The notes below the pieces were generated by a model. The model worked only from the letters and a program-made list of their open reading frames with translations. It was not told the DNA's origin and made no database searches. Shown in pieces: positions 35,637 through 44,044 of a stretch of 64,000 nucleotides of DNA. Numbering within the stretch: position 1 is the first letter of the stretch; each line of letters starts with the position of its first letter. This DNA comes from an uncultured Paenibacillaceae bacterium (GTDB taxonomy: Bacteria; Bacillota; Bacilli; Paenibacillales; DA-C8), in the NCBI GenBank assembly GCA_937957685.1, contig CALGAO010000127.1, positions 62,001-126,000 of the forward strand, read 5' to 3'. The translations under genes were made by a program, and so were the position numbers.

Positions 35637-35747
35637 ACACCGTCGATGGGAACACCTTCCTTATTGCTCGGGTACATTGGTAACGGGACCTGACGAACAA
35701 AGCACTTCTTTCAGTTATAGCGTGCGTATGTGCCTCAAGGAGGAATC

Positions 35748-35759
35748 ATGTTTATATGA
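35748..35759 (+). promoter_or_regulatory. Three-codon leader ORF ending on the MFS start codon
   Basis: AAGGAGG (35737-35743) is followed by ATG TTT ATA TGA. The TGA overlaps the MFS start as ATGA (35756-35759). The ribosome binding site is 4 bases from the leader ATG but 12 from the MFS ATG, so re-initiation is plausible. Confidence 0.5.
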
Positions 35760-36922
35760 AGCGTCTGGGTATCATTTTCTTGATGTTGCTGAATGTGTTC
35801 ATCGGATTTGGCATCATTATCCCTGTATTGCCTGAGCTTGTTTCGCCTTACCACCTGTCTCTGATGCTGTCCGGCTATTCGCTGATTTCCTTTGTCATGT
35901 CGCCGATGTGGGGAGCATGGTCGGACAAGATCGGAAGAAGGCCGATCATTTTGATCGGGATAGCGGGTTATGCGATCAGCTTCTTCCTGTTCGGGATCGC
36001 AGAGCATCTCTGGCTGATGTATGTGTCAAGGCTGCTGGGAGGATTTTTCTCCGGTGCGGTGATTTCATGCGCCGTCGCATACGTGGCCGATGTAACGGAT
36101 GAGGACAACCGGACCAAAGGGATGGGGCTGGTCGGCATGGCGATCGGACTGGGCTTCGTGATTGGTCCCGGCGTCGGTGCGGGCCTTAGCCTGATCGGAT
36201 ATTCGATTCCGTTCTTTGCGTCTTCGGCGCTCGCGTTGATCACCTTGTTCCTCGCAGCGCTTTATCTGCCGGATTCCCTGTCGGCGGAGGATCGCCTGGC
36301 CAGACAGCAGAAGCGGGAGGCGGAAGGGCGCAAGTCACGCTGGACCGCATTCAGAGGTGCGATGGTCTACCTGTACATCCTGTCCTTCATCGTGTCGTTC
36401 ACCATGTCTGGCCTGGAGTTCGCCTTGTATTATTATCAGGCGGAACGGATCGGCATCACGCCGTTTGAGATGGGGATGATGTTTATGACCAGCGGCATCG
36501 TCGGCGCCCTGGTACAGGGCGGAGTCGTTCGCCGCTACATCAGGAAGGGCGATGAGCCGAGATTTGTCACGATCGGACTGCTGCTGTCAGCTGCGGGCTT
36601 CTTCCTGATCATCTTCTCCACCAGCCTGCTTACGGCGACGCTGTTCCTGACGGTATTCTCCGCAGGCAATGCATTGGTGCGTCCATGCGTCACTTCCCTG
36701 ATCACGCAGAAGACGCCGGTGGGGCAGGGCATGGCGAGCGGCCTCAGCTCCTCCATGGACAGCCTCGGCCGAATCACGGGTCCGCTCGTTGCCATGGGCG
36801 CCTTCTACATGCTGATCGAGCTGCCGTTTGTTCTCGGCGGCGCCGTCTGTCTGTTCGGGCTGCTGTTGCTCGGCCAGTTTCTCCGCATCGACAGGAAGCA
36901 GGCCTCGAGCGTCCGTGGATGA
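35756..36922 (+). CDS. MFS drug efflux transporter (TetA/NorA-like)
   Basis: A 388-residue, 12-segment exporter. Motif C is visible in GLGFVIGPGVGAGL, which marks drug/proton antiporters, and motif A is WSDKIGRRPII. LLNVFIGFGIIIPVLP is typical of the TetA/Bmr group. The substrate cannot be inferred. The ATG at 35756 overlaps the stop of a three-codon leader ORF. There is no adjacent regulator; a DUF1054 gene converges from the right. Confidence 0.9.
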   Translation: MKRLGIIFLMLLNVFIGFGIIIPVLPELVSPYHLSLMLSGYSLISFVMSPMWGAWSDKIGRRPIILIGIAGYAISFFLFGIAEHLWLMYVSRLLGGFFSGAVISCAVAYVADVTDEDNRTKGMGLVGMAIGLGFVIGPGVGAGLSLIGYSIPFFASSALALITLFLAALYLPDSLSAEDRLARQQKREAEGRKSRWTAFRGAMVYLYILSFIVSFTMSGLEFALYYYQAERIGITPFEMGMMFMTSGIVGALVQGGVVRRYIRKGDEPRFVTIGLLLSAAGFFLIIFSTSLLTATLFLTVFSAGNALVRPCVTSLITQKTPVGQGMASGLSSSMDSLGRITGPLVAMGAFYMLIELPFVLGGAVCLFGLLLLGQFLRIDRKQASSVRG

Positions 36923-37156
36923 AGGAATCGAGGCGCCAACGGAACGAGAATCCGTTATGTTGCGGAAAATGGCCGAGTTAGCGCTGCCATAAACCGATAT
37001 TTTTGCCAAATAACGCATCTGTGTGTTCCGTTAGCCTTGCGGGCGGCTTCCGATATGCGCGGGAACCGCTCCTGGCCTCCGATTGGCGGGTGTTATGGCA
37101 AATCGCCAGGCACGAGATCCCCGCGCCCGATGGTGCGCAACCGCCTCGCGCCGGCG

Positions 37157-37789
37157 TCAAAACGCCGCGCGATACAGTGGAAGCAGGTTGCGGAACGTCT
37201 GCTCGGCCAGATTCACGAAGCGCCCGCCATCGCGCAGCACCGGATCATGTCGGTCGATGCGCAGTCCGCACAGCGCCTCCGTCTTTTTCACATGCAGCAG
37301 CCTGTGAATCATCTGCTCATAGTCCTCTTCGGTCATGCTCGAGAGCGGAGTGCCTTCGGGACGCATATGATCCAGCGACCAGCAGTAGTTGCCGGGCAGC
37401 CCGCTGATCAACTGCTGCCGGTTGCTGCGCAGCGCCTCCGCGAACTTGATCTTGTGCTCCTGGCTTTCGTAGATGACCGCGAACTGGACAAAGACATGTG
37501 TCGACCACAGTCCAATCTGGAAATGCGGCAGCGACTTGTAGCCTCGCCTGCTGCTTGCGAAGGCCACCCAGGTATCATCAGGCGGATGGACGGTGCGGCG
37601 CGCGTGCTTCGCCACATGAGCGAAGATTTCCTCGCCGCACATGACAGACAGCGTAGGCGCCAGCAGTTTGCCCAATAACTCAAGCTTCGGACGAACCTGG
37701 GCGATCAGCGCCGCCATGCGCGGAGCCAGTCCGGGAATCTGGAAAACGTCAAAATCTGCTTGTGTAAATCCTTCAAATGTGGTGCTCAT
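37157..37789 (-). CDS. yktB: DUF1054 family protein (YktB)
   Basis: A 210-residue cytoplasmic protein matching B. subtilis YktB: FTQADFDVFQIPGLAPRM, GEEIFAHVAKHARRTVHPP, DTWVAFASSRRGYKSLPHFQ, GLWSTHVFVQFAVIYE. Function unknown. GGAGG sits 6-7 bases before the ATG. It stands alone between two non-coding stretches. Confidence 0.9.
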   Translation of the reverse strand: MSTTFEGFTQADFDVFQIPGLAPRMAALIAQVRPKLELLGKLLAPTLSVMCGEEIFAHVAKHARRTVHPPDDTWVAFASSRRGYKSLPHFQIGLWSTHVFVQFAVIYESQEHKIKFAEALRSNRQQLISGLPGNYCWSLDHMRPEGTPLSSMTEEDYEQMIHRLLHVKKTEALCGLRIDRHDPVLRDGGRFVNLAEQTFRNLLPLYRAAF

Positions 37790-37985
37790 CCCAATCCTCC
37801 GAAAGTAAGTGATCTCCCTCTAACCATATCAAGGTTACAGGCGGCATGCAAATCGAAGCCGGTTCCCCGCATCCACGTTCCGCATGCAACGGGCCAATCG
37901 GTCATCAGCAGCATTCGGTTGACACCATCCGAACAGACCCTCCATCAACCTCAACTGCATCGCCCTAGCCAGACTTGTCCATGTC

Positions 37986-38432
37986 TCATCGTCCCATCTT
38001 GCTCAGCAGCTGCTTGCCCAAGCCATGACCTTCGCGCGCATCACCATCAAGAAACACGGAAAAATGCCCGCTTACATCGAAAAATAAACATTAATCCAAG
38101 TTGCGCATTCATATTAATCAGTATAAGATATGGTTAAGAGGACAATTGTCTGAATATTTCCGCAATACCCTCGAATCGGACATCAGACACCGTAAACTCC
38201 CATATATGCAGCCCTTATCTCCGAACGTTTGAATCTATCTTCTTTTGGCAATGCTGTGTGTAAGCCTATCATTCTCTCGCAGAACAATCTCCATCCGGAT
38301 ATGATCAGGATAAAGCGCGAGATGCTCACATCAGGCCATGTGTTGCTCAATCCCTTGCAGGAAAGTCCCCCGCCACCTCACCGTTAGTACTGACGTTGCC
38401 AGGATCCCGAGAAGATGTGCGAACGCTGTCAT
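37986..38432 (-). pseudogene. Apparent remnants of acetyltransferase-like coding sequence
   Basis: In the 692-bp gap between YktB and the next gene two minus-strand fragments read like GNAT protein. Between 38432 and 38235 one frame gives AHLLGILATSV, then WRGTFLQGIEQHMA, an in-frame TGA, and CEHLALYPDHIRMEIVLREN before TAG. Between 38090 and 37986 another gives GHFSVFLDGDAREG and HGLGKQLLSKM before TGA. They suggest one or two decayed acetyltransferases. No start, ribosome binding site or continuous frame exists. The remainder of the gap shows nothing I can name. Confidence 0.35.
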
Positions 38433-38481
38433 GCTTCATGTCAAATGCCCTATATTATAGTTCTCCAAGGGAGGGATTGCC

Positions 38482-39078
38482 GTGACCAGAAGTTATGAAG
38501 TGGAATATTGCAACCTGGAGTTGCGTTTCGATCGCCGGCAAATCCAGAGATTCATCAAAGATCTGATACATGAAGGTTACTCACTGTACTGGAGCGAGAA
38601 CGATGCGTACTTCATGATCTCCATCAGGTCCGGGCGCAAGCTGATCAAGCTGAAGTTCGAGCGCCAGCAGGATCGGTTCAAGATGGTGGGAACGTATTCG
38701 TTCCGTGACGAGAAACTGGTGGAGATGATGGAGAAGATGATCGGCGATACGAGGGGACATGCCGTCGTCAAGCGGTTCCGGGATCGCCAGATCCTGATCG
38801 AGAACATCATGTTCGGAGAGATTATACGCACGGTCGAGATAACGGGCGTCGAGCATAAAGTGATTTTCCAGAAGGAACCGATCATTACGTTTGAAACCAT
38901 GATGGAAGCCTTCAGATCTCCTCGCGCAGAGGAACGGGCGAGAGTTGTCCGCATGGAACTGGACTACGAGTTGTCCGTGCTGCACGAACAACTGGCCAGC
39001 GGCGATGCGGAAGCGATCGCACGGACGAAGGCCAGACTAGAGGAATTGCGTCGGGAAGCGTTGCAACTTGAACTGTGA
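38482..39078 (+). CDS. Hypothetical protein, conserved-looking
   Basis: A 198-residue soluble protein. The first two thirds mix strands and helices (EVEYCNLELRFDRRQIQRFI, YFMISIRSGRKLIKLKFERQ). The last 50 residues form a charged helix pair (ELSVLHEQLASGDAEAIA, RTKARLEELRREALQLEL) likely to be coiled coil. GTG start with GGGAGG 7 bases upstream. No recognised family. It sits alone upstream of gnd with its own terminator. Confidence 0.7.
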   Translation: MTRSYEVEYCNLELRFDRRQIQRFIKDLIHEGYSLYWSENDAYFMISIRSGRKLIKLKFERQQDRFKMVGTYSFRDEKLVEMMEKMIGDTRGHAVVKRFRDRQILIENIMFGEIIRTVEITGVEHKVIFQKEPIITFETMMEAFRSPRAEERARVVRMELDYELSVLHEQLASGDAEAIARTKARLEELRREALQLEL

Positions 39079-39115
39079 CAGGTTGCACGCGCAGGATGCT
39101 CGACGTTGCCGAATT

Positions 39116-39157
39116 CGCTGACTGGGAGCCGATGAGTTCCGCAGTTGGCGTTTTTTT
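39116..39157 (+). terminator. Intrinsic terminator before gnd
   Basis: CGCTGACTG (39116-39124) pairs with CAGTTGGCG (39142-39150, two G-U), with GGA/TCC inside, followed by seven T. Confidence 0.85.
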
Positions 39158-39257
39158 GTGTCAGGGCATGGGCAGTGTCCTTCGGGGATGATTCCCGCTG
39201 ATATCCGGAACGTTCCAGGATCGGCCAAGGTTTTCTTTCCCAGGCGCACAAAAGCAT

Positions 39258-39286
39258 TTCACAAATGATCAGAAAATATGTAAAAT
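39258..39286 (+). promoter_or_regulatory. Sigma-A promoter of gnd
   Basis: TTCACA (39258-39263), 17 bp, TAAAAT (39281-39286), 45 bp before the TTG start. Confidence 0.65.
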
Positions 39287-39331
39287 ATATCTTATGTGTA
39301 CGATAAAAAAACGAAAAGTGGGGCGAGACTA

Positions 39332-40738
39332 TTGGCTAAACAACAAATCGGTGTTATCGGTCTGGCGGTTATGGGGCGCAATCTGGCGCTCAATATCGAG
39401 AGCAGGGGCTTCAGCGTGTCCGTCTATAACCGTTCGCCAGAGAAAACCAAGGAGCTGATCGCGGAATTCCCGGACAAGAAGCTGGTCGGTACATATACAA
39501 TCGAGGAATTCGTCGCATCCCTGGAACGTCCGCGCAAGATCCTGATCATGGTCAAGGCGGGCTCTGCGACTGATGCAACGATCGAGCAATTGCTTCCGCA
39601 CCTGGAAGAAGGGGACATCGTGATCGATGGAGGCAATGCGTACTTCCCGGATACGCAACGCCGCAACCGCGAGCTGAGCGCACGCGGCATCAACTTCATC
39701 GGCGCGGGCGTCTCCGGCGGTGAAGAGGGCGCTCTGAAGGGGCCAGCCATCATGCCTGGCGGCCAATATGAGGCGTACAAGCTGGTGGAACCGATCCTGA
39801 CGAGCATCTCCGCCAAGGTCAATGGAGATCCTTGCTGCACATACATCGGCCCGGACGGAGCCGGCCATTATGTGAAGATGGTGCACAACGGCATCGAATA
39901 CGGCGATATGCAGCTCATCTGTGAAGCCTACCATCTCCTCAAGGATGTGCTGGGTCTGAATGCGGACGAGCTTCATGAGATCTTCGCGGAGTGGAACAAG
40001 GGTGAGCTGGACAGCTACCTGATCGAGATCACGGCCGACATCTTCACCAAGAAGGATCCGGAAACAGGCAAGCCAATGGTTGACGTCATCCTGGATTCGG
40101 CCGGGCAGAAAGGAACAGGCAAGTGGACGAGCCAAAGCTCGCTCGATCTGGGCGTGCCGCTGTCGATCATCACGGAGTCGGTATTCTCCCGCTTCCTGTC
40201 GGCCATGAAGCAGGAACGCGTCGCGGCCAGCAAGATCCTCGGCGGTCCGAAGACGAAGCCGGTGATCGAGGACAAGCAGGCCTTCATCGAACAGGTTCGC
40301 AAGGCGCTCTTCGCGAGCAAGATCTGCTCCTATGCGCAAGGTTTCGCCCAGATGCGCGCCGCTTCCGAGGAGTATAACTGGAACCTGCAATACGGCAACA
40401 TCGCGATGATCTTCCGCGGCGGTTGCATCATCCGCGCCCAATTCCTGCAACGCATCAAGGACGCTTATGATCGTGACCCGAACCTGAAGAACCTGCTCCT
40501 GGACCCGTACTTCAAGGATGTTGTGGAGAATTACCAGGACGCATGGCGGCAGGTTGTGGCGACTGCGGTGGCCAGCGGCATCCCGGTTCCGGCATTCTCC
40601 AGCGCGCTCGCTTATTACGATTCCTACCGGACGGAGCGTCTGCCTGCCAACCTGCTGCAAGCGCAACGCGACTACTTCGGCGCGCATACGTTTGAGCGCG
40701 TGGACAAGGAAGGAACGTTCCACTTCCAGTGGTTCTGA
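39332..40738 (+). CDS. gnd: 6-phosphogluconate dehydrogenase, decarboxylating
   Basis: Converts 6-phosphogluconate + NADP+ to ribulose 5-phosphate, CO2 and NADPH in the oxidative pentose phosphate path. The 468 residues match GndA length. The cofactor motif is GVIGLAVMGRNLALN, and the substrate/catalytic blocks GAGVSGGEEGALKGPAIMPG, HYVKMVHNGIEYGDMQ and GTGKWTSQ are intact. TTG at 39332 gives the standard N-terminus; the ribosome binding site (GGGGCGAG) is moderate. It ends 2 bp from the stop of a convergent small gene. Confidence 0.96.
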   Translation: MAKQQIGVIGLAVMGRNLALNIESRGFSVSVYNRSPEKTKELIAEFPDKKLVGTYTIEEFVASLERPRKILIMVKAGSATDATIEQLLPHLEEGDIVIDGGNAYFPDTQRRNRELSARGINFIGAGVSGGEEGALKGPAIMPGGQYEAYKLVEPILTSISAKVNGDPCCTYIGPDGAGHYVKMVHNGIEYGDMQLICEAYHLLKDVLGLNADELHEIFAEWNKGELDSYLIEITADIFTKKDPETGKPMVDVILDSAGQKGTGKWTSQSSLDLGVPLSIITESVFSRFLSAMKQERVAASKILGGPKTKPVIEDKQAFIEQVRKALFASKICSYAQGFAQMRAASEEYNWNLQYGNIAMIFRGGCIIRAQFLQRIKDAYDRDPNLKNLLLDPYFKDVVENYQDAWRQVVATAVASGIPVPAFSSALAYYDSYRTERLPANLLQAQRDYFGAHTFERVDKEGTFHFQWF

Positions 40739-40740
40739 TG

Positions 40741-41037
40741 CTATCCTTTCGCATCCAGGCCATGAAGGGCTTCCTTCAGGTAAGACTTTAGCCGTTCCAG
40801 TTCCTGATCATAGAAAGAATTGCGGTGCAAGAGCATCATCGCAACTTCCGCAAAATATTGAAAGTTTTCAACCAGGCGTGGCTGTGGAAGGGTCATCAAT
40901 ACCGGATCCTTGTCAGCCACCTTTTTTTTGATGTAGTCGAGCACCCAGATCACGTCATCTCTCTTCAGCGTGTGAGAGGGACTCAGGATCTGGTTCAGTC
41001 GATCCCGGTTCGGGTTGGGGGTGAGAGGTTGCTGCAT
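40741..41037 (-). CDS. Hypothetical helical protein
   Basis: A 98-residue soluble protein, mainly helical: RDRLNQILSPSHTLKRDDVI, WVLDYIKKKVADKD, LVENFQYFAEVAMMLLHRN, YDQELERLKSYLKEALHGL. No known motif. AAGGAG is 13 bases from the ATG, which is long, so the start is uncertain. It is tail-to-tail with gnd and divergent from aroK. Confidence 0.65.
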   Translation of the reverse strand: MQQPLTPNPNRDRLNQILSPSHTLKRDDVIWVLDYIKKKVADKDPVLMTLPQPRLVENFQYFAEVAMMLLHRNSFYDQELERLKSYLKEALHGLDAKG

Positions 41038-41178
41038 CGCAGATGTTCAACTCCTTAACAAGAGCTGGGTAGGGGCAAGGCTGTCAGACTGAGCGTGGAA
41101 GGGCCTCTGCCAGCTGAAGATCTACTAACAACCTTACTCTATATTGTACCATTTTATACCTGTGATGGGTGCAGCTTA

Positions 41179-41207
41179 TTCACACTTTTTCGGGGCTGTG
41201 TTATGAT
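41179..41207 (+). promoter_or_regulatory. Sigma-A promoter of aroK
   Basis: TTCACA (41179-41184), 17 bp, TATGAT (41202-41207). The start point would be near 41214, leaving a leader of about 35 bases. Confidence 0.7.
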
Positions 41208-41243
41208 ATGGAATGTTATGGCCCAAGCCAAGAGGAGATCGAT

Positions 41244-41252
41244 ATGGCATGA
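41244..41252 (+). promoter_or_regulatory. Two-codon leader ORF ending on the aroK start codon
   Basis: AGGAG (41233-41237) is 6 bases from ATG GCA TGA (41244-41252). The TGA overlaps the aroK ATG (41249) as ATGA. The ribosome binding site is ideally spaced for the micro-ORF and 11 bases from aroK. Confidence 0.5.
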
Positions 41253-41749
41253 ACAAGAACATTATCCTGATCGGCTTCATGGGGACCGGCAAGACCACCG
41301 TTGGCCTCCGGCTTGCCGAAACGCTTGGCTGGACGTTCACCGATACGGACCAGCAGATCGAGAAACTGGCAGGCAAGCCGATTCCGGAGATATTCGCTGA
41401 AGAGGGAGAGGAACACTTCCGCCAGCTGGAGACGAAGGTGCTGGAGAGCCTTGGTTCGAGAGAGCGGTTGGTCGTCTCAACCGGAGGAGGCGCCGTGTTG
41501 CGAGCGGCCAATCGCGAAGCGATGCTGCGCAGCGGACTCGTGGTTGCGCTGAAGGCGGATGCGGAGACGATCATCAGCAGGGTGAGGGGAGATACGAATC
41601 GTCCGCTGCTGGCCGGCGATCCGGAAGGCAAAGTCAGGCAGCTCCTGCAGGAAAGAGCAGGCGCTTATGACTTCGCCCACGTGACGATCGATACGAGCCA
41701 TCTGGCCGTGGAGGACATCGTGCGAGCTATTCTAGCTCATGCCACTTGA
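41249..41749 (+). CDS. aroK: Shikimate kinase
   Basis: Phosphorylates shikimate to shikimate 3-phosphate, fifth step of the chorismate path; cytoplasmic. About 166 residues. Walker A is GFMGTGKTT, the shikimate-binding Asp pair is DTDQQIE, the Gly-rich loop is STGGGAVLR, and the lid Arg is in DTNRPLL. The ATG at 41249 gives the usual MNKNIILIGFMGTGK start. aroA lies 370 bp downstream, beyond a convergent rhodanese gene whose 3' end overlaps aroK by 23 bp. Confidence 0.94.
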   Translation: MNKNIILIGFMGTGKTTVGLRLAETLGWTFTDTDQQIEKLAGKPIPEIFAEEGEEHFRQLETKVLESLGSRERLVVSTGGGAVLRAANREAMLRSGLVVALKADAETIISRVRGDTNRPLLAGDPEGKVRQLLQERAGAYDFAHVTIDTSHLAVEDIVRAILAHAT

Positions 41750-42023
41750 GCATGCCTCCGACCATGTTCTTCAGACCGGTGAATCCCATCTGTTCCAGGT
41801 ATTCACAGGCCCTTTCACTTCTTCTGCCGCTGCGGCAGACCATGATGATCTCGCCGGTCTGTTCAATCTCCGACAGTCGAATCGGCAGATCTCCGAGCCG
41901 GATATGCCGGGCTCCCGGGATCATGCCGGCGGCCACTTCCTCGTCCTCGCGGACGTCGATGATGTTCAGCTTCTCGCCGTTCATCAGGCGGCTCTTGACC
42001 TCTGCGGGTGTTATCGTATCCAA
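41727..42023 (-). CDS. Rhodanese-like domain protein
   Basis: A single rhodanese domain of 98 residues. LNIIDVREDEEVAAGMIPGA is the CH2A/B start, and the active loop is CRSGRRS with catalytic Cys 63. Such proteins transfer sulfane sulfur, for example to cyanide, thiols or sulfur carriers. TTG at 42023 is chosen because GGAGG lies 9 bases upstream. Upstream in-frame sequence runs antisense to aroA and is not coding. Its 3' end overlaps aroK tail-to-tail by 23 bp (41727-41749). Confidence 0.9.
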   Translation of the reverse strand: MDTITPAEVKSRLMNGEKLNIIDVREDEEVAAGMIPGARHIRLGDLPIRLSEIEQTGEIIMVCRSGRRSERACEYLEQMGFTGLKNMVGGMLKWHELE

Positions 42024-42116
42024 GCGATGGAACCTCCTCCAAGTGAAGTGTCGTTCTATTAATAGGATAGTGGAATGAAAATTGATGTCAATACCGACCG
42101 ATAAGGAGCGAATCAG

Positions 42117-43412
42117 ATGAAAGCGATAGTCACACCTACTCCGTTGCTGCAGGGGGAGATGAACGCTCTCTCCTCCAAGAATTATACCACCCGATACATG
42201 CTGGCGGCGGCATTGTCCGAAGGGACAAGCCGCGTGTACTATCCGGCGCGCAGCGAAGACAGTGAAGCGATGCGCCGATGCATCCGCGATCTGGGGGCGA
42301 TCCTGGAGGAAGATGACGAGAAGATGACGATCACCGGCTTCGGCAGACATCCGAAGGACGTGCGTCAGCTCGATGTGGGCAATGCCGGCGCCGTGCTGCG
42401 GTTCCTCATGTCCGTGGCAGCCTTCTGCCCGGAGGTGACGTTCATCAACCGCTATCCGGATTCGCTCGGCAAACGTCCGCACGGCGACCTGATCGAGGCG
42501 CTGGAATCGATGAATGTGCGCATCGAGCATAACAACGGCAAGCTGCCGATCACCGTCTACGGTGGCCACCCGCGCGGCGGACACATCCGCGTGTCCGGCA
42601 AGATCAGCTCCCAATACCTCAGCTCGCTCCTGTTTATGACGCCGCTCCTGCAGGAGGACAGCGAGATCGAGGTGCTGCACGACCTGAAGTCCAAGGTCGT
42701 GGTCGGACAAACGCTGGAGGTGCTGGAGCAAGCCGGCATACGCATCGAGGCTGCGCCCGATCTGATGCGCTTCCGCGTGCCCGGCGGGCAGCGGTACGAG
42801 GCGAAGGATTATGTCGTGCAGGGCGATTACCCGGGATCTGCGGCGATCATGGCGGCAGCGGCGGTCACGCGGTCCGATGTCAGGATCCACCGCCTGCCGG
42901 AGAACAGCAAGCAGGGCGAGCGCGCGGCGGTGGACGTGCTGAAGGCGATGGGCGTGCCGCTCATGCACGAGAACGGCGTGGTGCATATTAAAGGCAATGG
43001 CAAGCTGCGCGCCGTTGAATTCGATGGCGATGCATTCACCGACGCGGTGCTCGCCATGGTCGCTGCGGCGGTATTTGCCGAAGGCACCTCGCGCTTCTAC
43101 AACGTGGAGAACCTGCGATACAAGGAATGCGACCGGATCACCGACTTTCTGAATGAGCTGCGCAAAGCGGGCGCCCATGTGGAGGAGAGACAGAGCGAGA
43201 TCATCGTGCACGGCCGTCCGGAAGGCGTGGAGGGCGGAGTGGAGATCGATGCGCACGTCGATCACCGCGTGATCATGGCGCTCACCGTCGTTGGTCTGCG
43301 CTCCAGGCAAGGGCTGACCATCCGCGACGCGCAGCATGTGGCCAAGTCGTACCCGAATTACTTTGCCCATCTGCAGGCGCTTGGCGCTCAGATCGAGCTG
43401 GTGGAGGATTAA
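42117..43412 (+). CDS. aroA: 3-phosphoshikimate 1-carboxyvinyltransferase (EPSP synthase)
   Basis: Condenses shikimate 3-phosphate with PEP to EPSP, sixth step of the chorismate path. Length 431. The PEP-binding loop VGNAGAVLRFL, the SGKISSQYLSSLL block, the catalytic Asp in FTDAVLAM and NLRYKECDRITD are all present. The pattern (NAGAVLRF instead of NAGTALRF) points to the class II, glyphosate-tolerant-type branch, an inference from motif only. AAGGAG is 9 bases upstream. A CoA-binding protein gene follows after 34 bp. Confidence 0.95.
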   Translation: MKAIVTPTPLLQGEMNALSSKNYTTRYMLAAALSEGTSRVYYPARSEDSEAMRRCIRDLGAILEEDDEKMTITGFGRHPKDVRQLDVGNAGAVLRFLMSVAAFCPEVTFINRYPDSLGKRPHGDLIEALESMNVRIEHNNGKLPITVYGGHPRGGHIRVSGKISSQYLSSLLFMTPLLQEDSEIEVLHDLKSKVVVGQTLEVLEQAGIRIEAAPDLMRFRVPGGQRYEAKDYVVQGDYPGSAAIMAAAAVTRSDVRIHRLPENSKQGERAAVDVLKAMGVPLMHENGVVHIKGNGKLRAVEFDGDAFTDAVLAMVAAAVFAEGTSRFYNVENLRYKECDRITDFLNELRKAGAHVEERQSEIIVHGRPEGVEGGVEIDAHVDHRVIMALTVVGLRSRQGLTIRDAQHVAKSYPNYFAHLQALGAQIELVED

Positions 43413-43446
43413 CAGGAAGGCAGGAATGAATGGAGGCGACGAATCC

Positions 43447-43875
43447 ATGGCATTTGAGAACCCGAGCAGGGACGAGATCAGGCAGATCCTGGCGGATTGC
43501 CGGAACATAGCCGTCGTTGGCCTGTCGGAGGACCCCGGGAAGACGAGCCATATGGTGGCCAAGGCCATGCAGGAACGAGGCTACCGGATCATCCCGGTGA
43601 ATCCGACGGCGGCGGGCAGGAGGATACTGGGTGAAACCTGCTACGCTTCGCTCGGCGACATCCCGGAGCAGGTCGATCTGGTGAATGTGTTTCGCCGCAG
43701 CGAATATACGCCCGAGGTCGCCGAACAGGCGGTTCAGGCAGGCGCGCGCACGCTCTGGCTGCAGCTGGGCATCTACAACGAAGAGGCGGCCGAGATCGCA
43801 CGCCGGGGCGGGCTGAACGTGATCATGGACCGCTGCATCAAGGTCGAGGAAGCGGTCTTGCGCCCTCGCGGCTGA
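43447..43875 (+). CDS. CoA-binding domain protein (YccU-like)
   Basis: A 142-residue Rossmann protein of the CoA-binding family: NIAVVGLSEDPGKTSHMVAK near the N-terminus, YRIIPVNPTAAG, LVNVFRRSEYTPEVAEQAV, and CIKVEEAVL at the end. These small proteins resemble the CoA-binding half of succinyl-CoA synthetase alpha. Function unknown. GGAGG lies 10 bases before the ATG. Short spacing to aroA suggests co-transcription. Confidence 0.87.
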   Translation: MAFENPSRDEIRQILADCRNIAVVGLSEDPGKTSHMVAKAMQERGYRIIPVNPTAAGRRILGETCYASLGDIPEQVDLVNVFRRSEYTPEVAEQAVQAGARTLWLQLGIYNEEAAEIARRGGLNVIMDRCIKVEEAVLRPRG

Positions 43876-44044
43876 TGGCAGCCGTCACAGACAGCAAGTG
43901 CTCCTGTAGCCAGAAGCTTACCAACATAATCGCGAAGCCCTCCGGCACACAATACTAAAGGCTTTATGACGGATGATTCTGCGAAGCACGAGCATCAATA
44001 AATCGTCCGCCATGGAGACCAGATGATGAAGGAGGGCTTCAGCT

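Noticed and set aside
37760..38137. A 125-codon plus-strand frame in the yktB-38.5 kb gap
   Set aside because: It is Pro/Ser/His-rich without domain or ribosome binding site, and its start overlaps the 5' end of yktB on the other strand. The minus strand there reads more like protein debris.
41727..43568. A 613-codon minus-strand frame covering rhodanese and the antisense of aroA
   Set aside because: Only the last 98 codons are protein-like and have their own TTG with ribosome binding site; the rest is antisense to aroA.
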